From a virus, in the IMG/VR virus record IMGVR_UViG_3300028837_000216, positions 1 to 23,195 of that record: 23,195 nucleotides of DNA; one strand, given 5' to 3'. Positions within the stretch are counted from its first letter, which is position 1; each line of letters opens with the position of its first letter. The translations under genes and the position numbers were made by a program. Positions 7,640 to 15,175 of this stretch are shown in pieces. The notes beneath the pieces were generated by a model. That model had not been told where the DNA came from. It did no database searches and was given only the letters and a program-made list of their open reading frames with translations.

Positions 7640-7657
7640 TAGAGGATAACTCCTCTA
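7640..7657 (-). other. Perfect hairpin in the gap before the HNH gene
   Basis: A 7-bp perfect stem (TAGAGGA/TCCTCTA) closes a GTTA tetraloop. Farther out TTTGTA and TACAAA can pair as well, with an asymmetric internal loop, and that outer arm lies in the shared 10-bp repeat core. No T-run follows, so it is not a classical terminator. It could regulate HNH translation or mark the edge of an insertion. Confidence 0.5.
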
Positions 7658-7662
7658 CTATA

Positions 7663-7672
7663 TCCTACAAAC
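7663..7672 (-). repeat. Gene-junction repeat, core copy (third occurrence)
   Basis: On the minus strand this reads GTTTGTAGGA, identical to the core of the two longer 24-bp copies at 17877-17900 and 21552-21575. Here it sits about 46 bp upstream of the HNH start and so cannot act as that gene's ribosome binding site. Confidence 0.5.
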
Positions 7673-7692
7673 ACAATAGAGAGAAATATGAC

Positions 7693-8448
7693 TCAACCTT
7701 CTCGCCAATTTTCAGGATAACGAAAGCCTGGTAACGACTGTCGCTGTCCCATATGTAATTTAAGTTTAAAGAATGAATCAAGCATCTCAATCCATTTATT
7801 TAACATAGCATGTCTAGATTTGTCAGCTTGAATATTGGATACTTGAATCTCATCATCACGCCAACTAGCTACTTGCCAACTAGCGTCTTGTGTAGCACCG
7901 GACACAATAAGAATGGCAGCCTGTAAAACAATAGGCGGCTCATCTTTTATTTGTATAGTAGGTGGCGAGGAATCTTCATATAACCATGCAGCCTTGCCTC
8001 TAGCAACTGTACCGTCACTAATAGTATACCTGTTTCCCCACCGCGCCATCAACGCTTTTAGTGAGAATACTAGACTATTTCTTAGTGTGTCAGTAGAGTA
8101 TCTATAAGGGTCATCCCAATCACCAAGATTTAGTCGCAGCAGGGGGATTAAGTAATCTAGGTCAGTACCATCATACTCTATAGCTATAAAGAATCCACTC
8201 TTTACTTCTTTTAGACTACTAGCTGGCGTCTCTCCGATAAATGTGTAAGTATGATCGCCGTCAATAACGATCTCATATAGAAAGTTATAATCTCCAGTTG
8301 TGGGATTATTAATAACAGAGATCGTATCTTCTACACCATCTGGCCGTAAAATAAAAGCAGTAACAGTGGTGGGATCATATTTATTACGATCCTGATCGTA
8401 AAATGACGCCTCAAAATATGGTGTAGTACCTACCTCGTAATCATTCAT
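7693..8448 (-). CDS. Two-domain connector-like virion protein
   Basis: The product is 251 residues from the ATG at 8448; a GTG one codon upstream is the alternative. Residues 1 to about 95 are beta-rich, with VTAFILRPDG and GDHTYTFIGE as in an immunoglobulin-like or BppU-type domain. Residues about 97-250 are helical and include LIPLLRLNLGDWDDPYRYS, then SLVFSLKALMARWGNRY and LNKWIEMLDSFFKLKL. A helical domain beginning with L.L.LGD..P.RY is seen in head-tail connector-type proteins of environmental phages; this is from memory and not proven. The RBS AGAGG lies six bases before the ATG, and the start overlaps the previous stop by 8 bp. It lies among virion genes, so a neck or tail-base role is likely, but the precise function is not assigned. 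Confidence 0.6.
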   Translation of the reverse strand: MNDYEVGTTPYFEASFYDQDRNKYDPTTVTAFILRPDGVEDTISVINNPTTGDYNFLYEIVIDGDHTYTFIGETPASSLKEVKSGFFIAIEYDGTDLDYLIPLLRLNLGDWDDPYRYSTDTLRNSLVFSLKALMARWGNRYTISDGTVARGKAAWLYEDSSPPTIQIKDEPPIVLQAAILIVSGATQDASWQVASWRDDEIQVSNIQADKSRHAMLNKWIEMLDSFFKLKLHMGQRQSLPGFRYPENWREG

Positions 8449-8893
8449 CACTTACCTCTACAGTTAATATTGAGCCGTCGCTAGATACAGTTCTAATTAC
8501 GGAACTTCTAACATCACTAGTTATGACTCCACGATCTACCAATACCGCCCTAGCTTCGTTGTCTAATAGTGAGGCTATCAGTACTCTATTACTATTTATT
8601 ATTGCTGATATAGTAGCCCTATCTGATATAGTGGTTTCATTTATACCATCAGATAGTGTCATAATTAATGAGCTTCTATCGCTTACAAGCGTGACACCTA
8701 CTTCTCTATCAGCTAAGAGGGAAACTATTGTTTCGCCGTCACTTACTACATTTACAAATTCTATATCACTTACGTCAGCCCTAAAGAACAGTGTTACCGG
8801 CGCTACTGCAAACTTTACATAGATAACGCCTTTGGTGGCTAATGTTAATGCTGATACAGATATTATACCCTTAGTCGCTAAGTGTAAACTCAC
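8441..8893 (-). CDS. Decapeptide-repeat beta-solenoid-like protein, function unknown
   Basis: I read this from a GTG at 8893, giving 150 residues, because it overlaps the upstream stop as GTGA. An ATG at 8935 would put 14 residues with no repeat character inside the upstream gene. Two copies of LATKGIIS/LATKGVIY (residues 5-12 and 18-25) are followed, from about residue 51 to the end, by about ten tandem units of 9-11 residues. Most begin S-D-(R/G) and end in a hydrophobic strand: SDGETIVSLL, ADREVGVTLV, SDRSSLIMTL, SDGINETTI, SDRATISAII. The last is SDGSILTVEV. This pattern suggests a small beta-solenoid or fibre shaft. No catalytic motif is visible and I do not recognise a family. It sits between two likely virion proteins. 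Confidence 0.65.
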   Translation of the reverse strand: MSLHLATKGIISVSALTLATKGVIYVKFAVAPVTLFFRADVSDIEFVNVVSDGETIVSLLADREVGVTLVSDRSSLIMTLSDGINETTISDRATISAIINSNRVLIASLLDNEARAVLVDRGVITSDVRSSVIRTVSSDGSILTVEVSDE

Positions 8894-9684
8894 TGCTTCA
8901 CTACAGAATAAGTATCCATCTCTGCACCAGTCCAACTAGCAGTAATAGCATACGTCGCTATTACGTCACTACCTGTACCAACCGATGCTGGATCACTATA
9001 AACTCTAATTCGACCAGATGTTAATTGCTTTTGACCATCATAAGTACCATAAGTAGTTTGATCTAAATAATAATTTTCTTGCATTAAACCAAGTGCTCTA
9101 CCTAAATCTGCAAGCATATTAATAACAGCTTCACCAAACGAGCCGCTATCTGTATGAGTAGCAGTTAGTTCATCCCACACATTATCAGCAATCTCTGTAC
9201 TTAGTGCATGTTCTTGAACTTCTTCACCGAATGAGCCTATTGCAACATGGGTTGCTTTTGGTTCGTCCCACACAGCGTCCGCTACTTCTTCTGCGGTTGG
9301 TACTGATTCTGCCCCACTAACATATACACCATCAACTGGTGCCTCAAGTACCGTAATATCTCCTGCTGTACCAGTTGCTTTAATTGGTTGGTCACTTAGA
9401 CCACCAACTATTTTACCACCATATACACGGGTATAGCCAGAGCCGCCCCAAAATTGGATTTGCCAAGGCGTATTCATCACTAAAATGATCTGTGAGAATA
9501 CGCCTGGGTTAGTTGGGTCTTCAATTTTACCCTCTGGTTGAAATATAGCACTACGAATTAATCCAACTGGAGATGCCATACCTCTCTCATCTTCAACTAA
9601 ATCATGTAGAGATTGAAGGTCTACTTCAGTTGTTGGTGATGTTATTAGAAGTAATTCATTAATCCAATCAATCTGAATTGGCAT
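8890..9684 (-). CDS. Virion structural protein with duplicated VWDE module
   Basis: The 264-residue protein begins with a beta-rich N-terminal region (residues 1-115). A pair of 31-residue repeats follows: EVADAVWDE with SFGEE at 133-155, and EIADNVWDE with SFGEA at 164-186. After a helix (MLADLGRALGLMQENYYLDQ) comes a C-terminal beta domain with LTSGRIRVYS. The VWDE..HT..GSFGE module and the NYYLDQTTY...LTSGRIR tail recur in virion proteins of many environmental phages (from memory), probably in trimeric fibres or neck proteins. It overlaps the preceding gene by 17 bp. No enzymatic motif is visible. Structural role is well supported; exact part is not. Confidence 0.65.
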   Translation of the reverse strand: MPIQIDWINELLLITSPTTEVDLQSLHDLVEDERGMASPVGLIRSAIFQPEGKIEDPTNPGVFSQIILVMNTPWQIQFWGGSGYTRVYGGKIVGGLSDQPIKATGTAGDITVLEAPVDGVYVSGAESVPTAEEVADAVWDEPKATHVAIGSFGEEVQEHALSTEIADNVWDELTATHTDSGSFGEAVINMLADLGRALGLMQENYYLDQTTYGTYDGQKQLTSGRIRVYSDPASVGTGSDVIATYAITASWTGAEMDTYSVVKQ

Positions 9685-10066
9685 TCCTGCTGTTCCCCAC
9701 TTTCGCCGCGAGTGCTATATTTGCATAATAGTTTTCTAGCTGTCCTGTAAGCGTTTCAACAATCTCTCCGTGATGCGCTATTGCATCATCCGATAGCTTT
9801 ACTTTATCGCTATACATTGTTATATTTTGTACAATTTGATCGAGTGCAGTATTTAGGGAATCGTCATCAAACTTACCATTACCAATATGTTTACGCCATG
9901 CTCTCTTACGCTTAATCTCGTGAGAGCGCGCTTCAACATACGATAGCTTTTCCTGCTTCGATCTTTCCAAGAGGGCTTGGTGTTTCTCCAAGTCACGCTT
10001 GATAATAACATCCAAACCCTCTATGGTAATTATAGGCTCATTATCACGTTGTTTATTATGATCCAT
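9668..10066 (-). CDS. Coiled-coil hypothetical protein
   Basis: From the ATG at 10066 the product is 132 residues; a TTG at 10081 would add five residues. Residues about 20-60 are strongly helical and charged (IIKRDLEKHQALLERSKQEK to HEIKRKRAWRKH). A second helical stretch covers about 70-125. There is no membrane segment, cysteine motif or catalytic signature. Basic residues cluster around 50-62. The gene overlaps its upstream neighbour by 11 bp and its downstream neighbour by 17 bp. It lies between two virion genes, so it could be a structural linker or an assembly factor. I cannot name a family. Confidence 0.6.
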   Translation of the reverse strand: MDHNKQRDNEPIITIEGLDVIIKRDLEKHQALLERSKQEKLSYVEARSHEIKRKRAWRKHIGNGKFDDDSLNTALDQIVQNITMYSDKVKLSDDAIAHHGEIVETLTGQLENYYANIALAAKVGNSRNANSD

Positions 10067-12557
10067 AAACTGTATTCTCAATTCGCGTGGCTGATGCTAC
10101 ACCACCAGTTGTACTAATTTCAACTTCCGCTGTATACCCTTTAATCTTAGTAGTTGCGGAACTAGTGTTACGAACCCGAACAATAACGTAGAAGCCAGAT
10201 ACATACACCATAGAAGCAGAAGCCGTACCAGCCGACTCTCGAAATTCAAATACAATCGGGAAGTAAACGTCGTCTGCCGTATCCATAGCAATTGGCACAC
10301 AGTTTATCTCGCCCGTATCGCCGGAATTCTGACCAGTCAAAGCTGGATAAATGGTAATCTCGTCAGCGTCAACGACTTCAGTCACGTAGCTCACCGCAGT
10401 CAGATCGTTATTATATACAAGATCGCCAACCTGAGTGCTTCCGAACTGTGCAGTGGCTATGATTGTGGTTTCATCCGTGAGTGCTTCTGCTGTCCACGTT
10501 GAGTTGGATAGTGTAACCACGCCCGTTGAAGCTACATAGGAATCGTAGCGAACAACATAGTCTTGGTCGTTGTCGCTTGCGTCACGTATAACCAACCGCC
10601 CACCTAACGCTTTACCAGGAACGTCAGCATCGATTGTGCCGTCAACCGTGATTGTGGTGTCACCGATTGATTCGCCACCTGTTGCTGAATATTCCTCAAA
10701 GTCAATAGGTAAGCCCGTACCAGTAAGCCGGAAAGCTGTGGCCCAATCGTACTGAAGCAAGTTACCAATCGCCATTGTGATAGTCGTAGGACGTGCGCGT
10801 GATACACCAGTTGCGTCAAGTGTTGACCATAAGTTTTCTTCGGTAGTCTTATAGTCGGACAATAGTACACCGCGAGAGGCAAAGAATGATGTACCGGCCA
10901 GTGTACCAAATGAAGCCTCAGCTACGGGCACAATAACTTCTACAGTTAGGCCAGAAGCATCAAATTCATTAACACCGTCAGTCTCATAGATACGTTCACC
11001 ACTTTGGAATGTGCCGCGTGTATTGCGAACTAGTGCAGTATTAGCGGAACCACCAGGATTTGAAACAACTACAGCAGTAGCGCCAGAGGTTGCACCAGTT
11101 ACCACGTTACCTTCGGGTACAGTTCCGGTAATCGTTGCATAATTAATAGCGTAGTCAATACCAATCCACTCCTGACCGTCTAGTCCGTCAAGGTCAAGTG
11201 TACTACCACGCCGCATCACATACTTATTATATTCATGCATCTGTGCTAGTGATGCTTGATTAAGATCAATCGTGATACCGTACTCTTCGTCTGTGCCGTT
11301 ATCGTCTACGTCAAACTGATTATTTGCAAACGTAAACGTCGGTAAAGCTGAACCGTCAAACCATGCAGTATCCGCTGGTCCTTCATCGGCTGGCGCTGAA
11401 CCATTCTTTGTGCCAGTTCCAGTATCATCTTCGTTGGTCAGATTCTCAATTCCAGAGTCAAAGTCAGTTACCGGATCACCGATCAAGAAATAGTGAACGG
11501 TCTGCGTTGCACCAGGACTATCAATCTGCGTAATAAGTGCGCGAGCATCAGAGCTATCGCCCGTCATCTCGTCACCTACACTCCAGTTCCCAGATGATGC
11601 GGTGAACGTAATCGACTTATATCCAGTAGTGTTAGTGATGTCACTACCGGAGGACACACCAGCAGCAATGTTACCACCAGAAGTCGTATTTGCTCGGATG
11701 ATCGAGTACGTATACTTTGAACCATACTGATTTGCTTTTACAGTTAGATATCCCCCGTCAATAGTGGGGAAGCTGGCGGTAGTGTAATCTTTAATTGGGA
11801 TTGCACGATCAACGTGACCGTCCCCCCACCAATCCTGATCGTTCTCATCAGAACTAACTACACGTTCACCATCCTGGTAAACAAAGATATGCGTATCGTC
11901 CAGAATAGCGCCCTGCGTATAGGGATTACTCCAGACCATCTCACCCGTCACACCGGCTGCTGTCTGCGTAGCTGTATGTGACGTACCGGCTTCAGTAAGC
12001 ACGCCGGATGTACTGTTAAAGTCATCAGCAAGAGCACTAGTGTCTGGTCGGATAAAGAGATAGTCGGTCGTATCATCAGGGTCGATGATTACGTCTAGTA
12101 ACGTACCATCATCACCGTCCGCGTGGCTGATGTCTTCACCAATATCACCCGGCACAATAGTACTTGTTGAACCATCAACTGCAACTACTACGATACCAAT
12201 GTTACCAGTACCGTCACCGGGTAAGTCGCGTTCCCAACCACTCGTTTTGACAGCGCAGCCCGTGAAGTTAGCAAAGTCTCCAACAATGTGTTCCATTGTT
12301 TTTAGATCAATAAACCAAGGCTCTTGGTCGCCAGCATCAATCTTTCCGATGGTATACTCACCGGGCGTTTCAGCTGAAAAGATAAGTCCATCATCTTGCT
12401 GAGTGGGCTGTGTAAACAGGTCTTCGGTGGCGTCGTAGACATCAATCATTTTCTGAGTGTCATCTTTAGCCGTAGTACCTGTCCATTTAAGTTGTTTTCT
12501 TCGATTCTCGGCAAGATAGTATACTGTTAATTTGCCGCTTAAAATTGTATCAGACAT
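10056..12557 (-). CDS. Large beta-rich virion structural protein (833 aa)
   Basis: The protein is acidic, Gly/Thr/Asp-rich and largely beta-strand. The N-terminal region (1 to about 120) has YYLAENRRKQLKWTG, then TQKMIDVYDATEDLF and PWFIDLKTMEHI. Multiple domains containing small repeats follow, such as GDEMTGDSSDARALITQI and NVVTGATSGATAVVVSNPGG, a (G)-x-SGA-TA-V motif common in surface proteins of environmental phages. The C-terminus ends in VYVSGFYVIVRVRN and GYTAEVEIST. AGGAG lies about ten bases before the ATG at 12557. No signal peptide or catalytic residues are visible. It is probably a fibre, sheath-like or head-surface protein. The family has no functional name known to me. Confidence 0.65.
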   Translation of the reverse strand: MSDTILSGKLTVYYLAENRRKQLKWTGTTAKDDTQKMIDVYDATEDLFTQPTQQDDGLIFSAETPGEYTIGKIDAGDQEPWFIDLKTMEHIVGDFANFTGCAVKTSGWERDLPGDGTGNIGIVVVAVDGSTSTIVPGDIGEDISHADGDDGTLLDVIIDPDDTTDYLFIRPDTSALADDFNSTSGVLTEAGTSHTATQTAAGVTGEMVWSNPYTQGAILDDTHIFVYQDGERVVSSDENDQDWWGDGHVDRAIPIKDYTTASFPTIDGGYLTVKANQYGSKYTYSIIRANTTSGGNIAAGVSSGSDITNTTGYKSITFTASSGNWSVGDEMTGDSSDARALITQIDSPGATQTVHYFLIGDPVTDFDSGIENLTNEDDTGTGTKNGSAPADEGPADTAWFDGSALPTFTFANNQFDVDDNGTDEEYGITIDLNQASLAQMHEYNKYVMRRGSTLDLDGLDGQEWIGIDYAINYATITGTVPEGNVVTGATSGATAVVVSNPGGSANTALVRNTRGTFQSGERIYETDGVNEFDASGLTVEVIVPVAEASFGTLAGTSFFASRGVLLSDYKTTEENLWSTLDATGVSRARPTTITMAIGNLLQYDWATAFRLTGTGLPIDFEEYSATGGESIGDTTITVDGTIDADVPGKALGGRLVIRDASDNDQDYVVRYDSYVASTGVVTLSNSTWTAEALTDETTIIATAQFGSTQVGDLVYNNDLTAVSYVTEVVDADEITIYPALTGQNSGDTGEINCVPIAMDTADDVYFPIVFEFRESAGTASASMVYVSGFYVIVRVRNTSSATTKIKGYTAEVEISTTGGVASATRIENTVYGS

Positions 12558-12570
12558 CTAATATATTCTC

Positions 12571-14226
12571 CTAAATAGGTAATGGTTGCTCCAACATCGT
12601 TACAGTAACGGAGAACCCCCCAGAGTCGATTACTCCAGTCCCAGAAGCCGCTTTATATCTAGGGCTATCTAAATCATCTGACTTTCTTGCCCTCCAATAT
12701 ATTTCAACTTCTGTGCCAGGATAGTTAAAATTCTCAGTTGCAATCCCTGTCACAGCTTGACTGTCCTCATTCATAATCTGCGTACCATCGCTTGACTTCC
12801 AAACGGAACATTGTACATCCTGTACTGGATCATTATCTGCGTCTACACACGCCATAGTTACGGGCACATTACTAACTACATTAACAGTGTCTCCAACTCT
12901 AGCTTGATAATAGCTAAGAGTACCAGTTGTGCCAGAGTGTCCTATTGACCAAGTTTGATCTGATCCCTTATCAGGAAGATATATTGCACTAGTAGTTTGT
13001 TGATTCGATGCACTAAAATCTGTGAACGTCATATTAGTAAGATTAATAGTCAACGGTGCTGACGTTCCAAATTCTACTGCATGATGAGAACCAGCCCCTT
13101 TTGTAAATGAAGCGCCGTCCATACTTGTATCAGGATCACCTGAATCGTTCCATAAAACTGCACCACCACCCGCACTACCACCACCAGTTACGGTAGACGA
13201 ATCTACAAATGCACCAGAGATATCTCCACCACCTACATCAATTTGAGCACACCGACGCCATACACAGTCTATAGCGTCTGTATTGCTATCAAATGTAAAC
13301 GTAGACATATCAACAAATGTACATGCGTCTAGAGAAACTGTTGCATCATTAGTAGTAATCCAGCGCCCCTTAGATGCTGTGTTAGTCGGGTCAAGGCAAA
13401 TGAACTGGAACCCAGTCATCTCCACATTGGAGCTTCCGTTAACCACCTCAATAGTGTTAAAGTTAGCTGTAACCTTACGAGTATCTTGAATGAAAATTAG
13501 TGCGTCACTGTCACGAAAGTCAACTGCGTTAGTGGATGTTCCTAACTGCATCCTACCTTTCCAAAGATAACCACCCGCCACCGCTTGAATTAATCCCCAT
13601 CGTGCGGAAGTAGCATCGTTAACAGCCGCGTATCCAGCTATAGTAGCATAGTCGGCTGTCTCACCGTATTCAAAGATAGAAGAACAACGCCCAACTCGGA
13701 TGGCGTCTACCTGTAAGCTCTCACCTTTACCGATACCAGTTAGAACTTTAACCCCGCATCCAACAAATTGATGAGAACCTCCTGCATAACTGTTTACTGT
13801 ATCGTCCGCGGAAACGGTATCATTGACGGCAAAACACTGCCAGCCGCCATAAGGATATGAACCATAGTCAGAACCACCTACATCCCACGACCAAAATGTA
13901 TTATCCGCACTGCCGATAATAGCCCGTAGCCCACCATTGGCTAAGGTATCCAAGGCGTTAGGATTGTAAAAGTTGATCCAGATTAGCATAGCGCCGTCAG
14001 TAGGAACAGTGAACGTTGAGCCGTAGTCCCAAAGCAAAGTACCAACACCAGTCTTAGTAGTATCAGCCGTGACAGAATAGCTTCCCTGGATGTAAGCATA
14101 GTCCTGGTCCTGGTAGGCCGGTGGCCCCTGATCGTCCCAAGCCGTATCACTCGACTCCGCCCAACCACTTCCTTCTTCGGATAGTGTAAGATCAGTTAAA
14201 TCTTCTGTATAACTAGGTGCTGTCAT
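12571..14226 (-). CDS. Beta-helix-like virion protein (551 aa)
   Basis: Residues 1-60 are an acidic, Trp-rich lead (GWAESSDTAWDD). Residues about 60-200 form a beta-rich, possibly lectin-like region (MLIWINFYNPN, WSWDVGGSDYG). Residues about 205-420 contain serial strands with Asp/Thr turns (VEMTGFQFICLDPT, VSLDACTFVDMS, AIDCVWRRCAQIDVGG, LTINLTNMTFTDFS) that look like coils of a right-handed beta-helix. The end (VTMACVDADNDPVQDVQCSV, then EVEIYWRARKSDDLDSPRY) is a beta-sandwich-like tail seen in phage virion proteins. A surface or fibre role is likely; there is no evident enzyme site. The ATG at 14226 overlaps the previous gene by 14 bp and follows AGGTACAAG. Confidence 0.65.
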   Translation of the reverse strand: MTAPSYTEDLTDLTLSEEGSGWAESSDTAWDDQGPPAYQDQDYAYIQGSYSVTADTTKTGVGTLLWDYGSTFTVPTDGAMLIWINFYNPNALDTLANGGLRAIIGSADNTFWSWDVGGSDYGSYPYGGWQCFAVNDTVSADDTVNSYAGGSHQFVGCGVKVLTGIGKGESLQVDAIRVGRCSSIFEYGETADYATIAGYAAVNDATSARWGLIQAVAGGYLWKGRMQLGTSTNAVDFRDSDALIFIQDTRKVTANFNTIEVVNGSSNVEMTGFQFICLDPTNTASKGRWITTNDATVSLDACTFVDMSTFTFDSNTDAIDCVWRRCAQIDVGGGDISGAFVDSSTVTGGGSAGGGAVLWNDSGDPDTSMDGASFTKGAGSHHAVEFGTSAPLTINLTNMTFTDFSASNQQTTSAIYLPDKGSDQTWSIGHSGTTGTLSYYQARVGDTVNVVSNVPVTMACVDADNDPVQDVQCSVWKSSDGTQIMNEDSQAVTGIATENFNYPGTEVEIYWRARKSDDLDSPRYKAASGTGVIDSGGFSVTVTMLEQPLPI

Positions 14227-14581
14227 CTTGTACCTGTAATACTACTTTAAAGTTTTCTCTATTAAAGGCTTCAATTTGTTTATGCGCAGCATCAGAAATA
14301 GTTCCAATTACAGTACCAACCATTAGATCATTATCTCGCTCAAATACAATTCCACATTTATCGGGTCGTAATTCTAACGGCACCTCATAAGGCATTTGAA
14401 TATAAGCACACTCGCAATTGGCACAAGAAGTTGGTCGTGTCTCATAGATATTACAACCATCCTTTTCTGTCGCGTGTACACATTGAGTGAACTTAGCCTT
14501 TTTTAACTCCACTACCGGAAAAGCAAAACAACAAGCGGTACAGCCGTTACAGTTGTTTCTTTGGCTAAAAATTTGTGTCAT
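14213..14581 (-). CDS. YkgJ-like cysteine-cluster protein (putative zinc/iron chelator)
   Basis: The product is 122 residues. The N-terminus has CNGCTACC (C11, C14, C17, C18), followed by C34, GCNIYETRP (C43) and TSCANCECAY (C53, C56, C58). This is the layout of the YkgJ/CxxCxxCC family, whose members are thought to bind zinc or an iron-sulfur centre. The C-terminal half (MPYEVPLELRPDKCG, then a beta region) is less conserved. Members of the family occur sporadically in phage structural regions; their task there is not known to me. The start overlaps the end of the preceding gene by 17 bp, and the end overlaps the next gene by 14 bp. A role in virion assembly or in holding a metal is an inference from position. 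Confidence 0.78.
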   Translation of the reverse strand: MTQIFSQRNNCNGCTACCFAFPVVELKKAKFTQCVHATEKDGCNIYETRPTSCANCECAYIQMPYEVPLELRPDKCGIVFERDNDLMVGTVIGTISDAAHKQIEAFNRENFKVVLQVQDDST

Positions 14582-15098
14582 CAGTATACTCTAACTCTTG
14601 CAGTTCTGCTAGACGCATAGTAATAGCATCAATAACACCTGATGTTTTGTTTAGTTCTTTAGCTTTACGTAGAAGACGTTCTACTGGTATCGGGGATGTA
14701 AACTTGTCTAGCAGTGCTTTAACAGCGAAGAATGGCTTATCGAGAGCTTCTTCTAATTCTTCCTCTGTGATGACGTTTACCTGAATCTCTTCAATATATT
14801 CAGGAGTATGTGGTACGATATACCCACTCTTAATAAGAGTTTTATTCTCTTTTAGAAAGTACTGTTTATCGTACTCAGTATAGAGAGGTACAACAGCATC
14901 TTCGTCATCTAAATCGGGATCAGTAGTATCTCCCTTTAAGATTCTTGTAATCGCTTGTCCTGAGAGTGGGTCAATCAAATCTACTGCTAAACGCCCACGA
15001 CATGCCTTAATGTAATGCTCAAGAACTTCACCTGTTAACGCCTTTTCCTGAATCTGCTCTTTAATCTCACCAGCTAATTGAATTTGTACTTTAGCCAT
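14565..15098 (-). CDS. Hypothetical protein downstream of the capsid gene
   Basis: I do not recognise this 177-residue protein. It is acidic and mainly helical: KEQIQEKALTGEVLEHYIKAC near the N-terminus, an acidic linker (DPDLDDEDAVV), ITEEELEEALDKPFFAVKALLD, then ERLLRKAKELNKTSG and ITMRLAELQELEY at the end. No cysteine cluster, membrane segment or enzyme motif is visible. GGAGG lies seven bases before the ATG at 15098, and a 12-bp hairpin separates it from the capsid gene. The size, acidity and place after the capsid gene would fit a head-completion or assembly protein, but this is a guess. Confidence 0.6.
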   Translation of the reverse strand: MAKVQIQLAGEIKEQIQEKALTGEVLEHYIKACRGRLAVDLIDPLSGQAITRILKGDTTDPDLDDEDAVVPLYTEYDKQYFLKENKTLIKSGYIVPHTPEYIEEIQVNVITEEELEEALDKPFFAVKALLDKFTSPIPVERLLRKAKELNKTSGVIDAITMRLAELQELEYTDDTNF

Positions 15099-15123
15099 CC
15101 GTATCCTCCATATATGAATTTAT

Positions 15124-15160
15124 GGACGGGGCCTGAATATTGTTTAGACAAGCCCCGTCC
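15124..15160 (-). terminator. 12-bp hairpin after the capsid gene (attenuator or mRNA stabiliser)
   Basis: Arms at 15149-15160 and 15124-15135 (minus strand GGACGGGGCTTG / CAGGCCCCGTCC) pair over 12 bp with one G-U, closing a 13-base loop. It is by far the most stable inverted repeat noticed and lies wholly in the 77-bp gap between the capsid and next genes. There is no T-run after it, so full intrinsic termination is doubtful. It may cut transcription partly or protect the 3' end of capsid mRNA. Confidence 0.65.
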
Positions 15161-15175
15161 CAAATTGTTTATTTA

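Noticed and set aside
8890-8935. Possible programmed -1 frameshift joining the VWDE protein to the decapeptide protein
   Set aside because: The frames overlap, but I found no convincing slippery heptamer or stable structure. GTGA coupling is simpler.
15124-15160. A confident rho-independent terminator
   Set aside because: The GC-rich hairpin is strong but lacks the following T-run expected for efficient intrinsic termination; attenuation or RNA stability remains possible.
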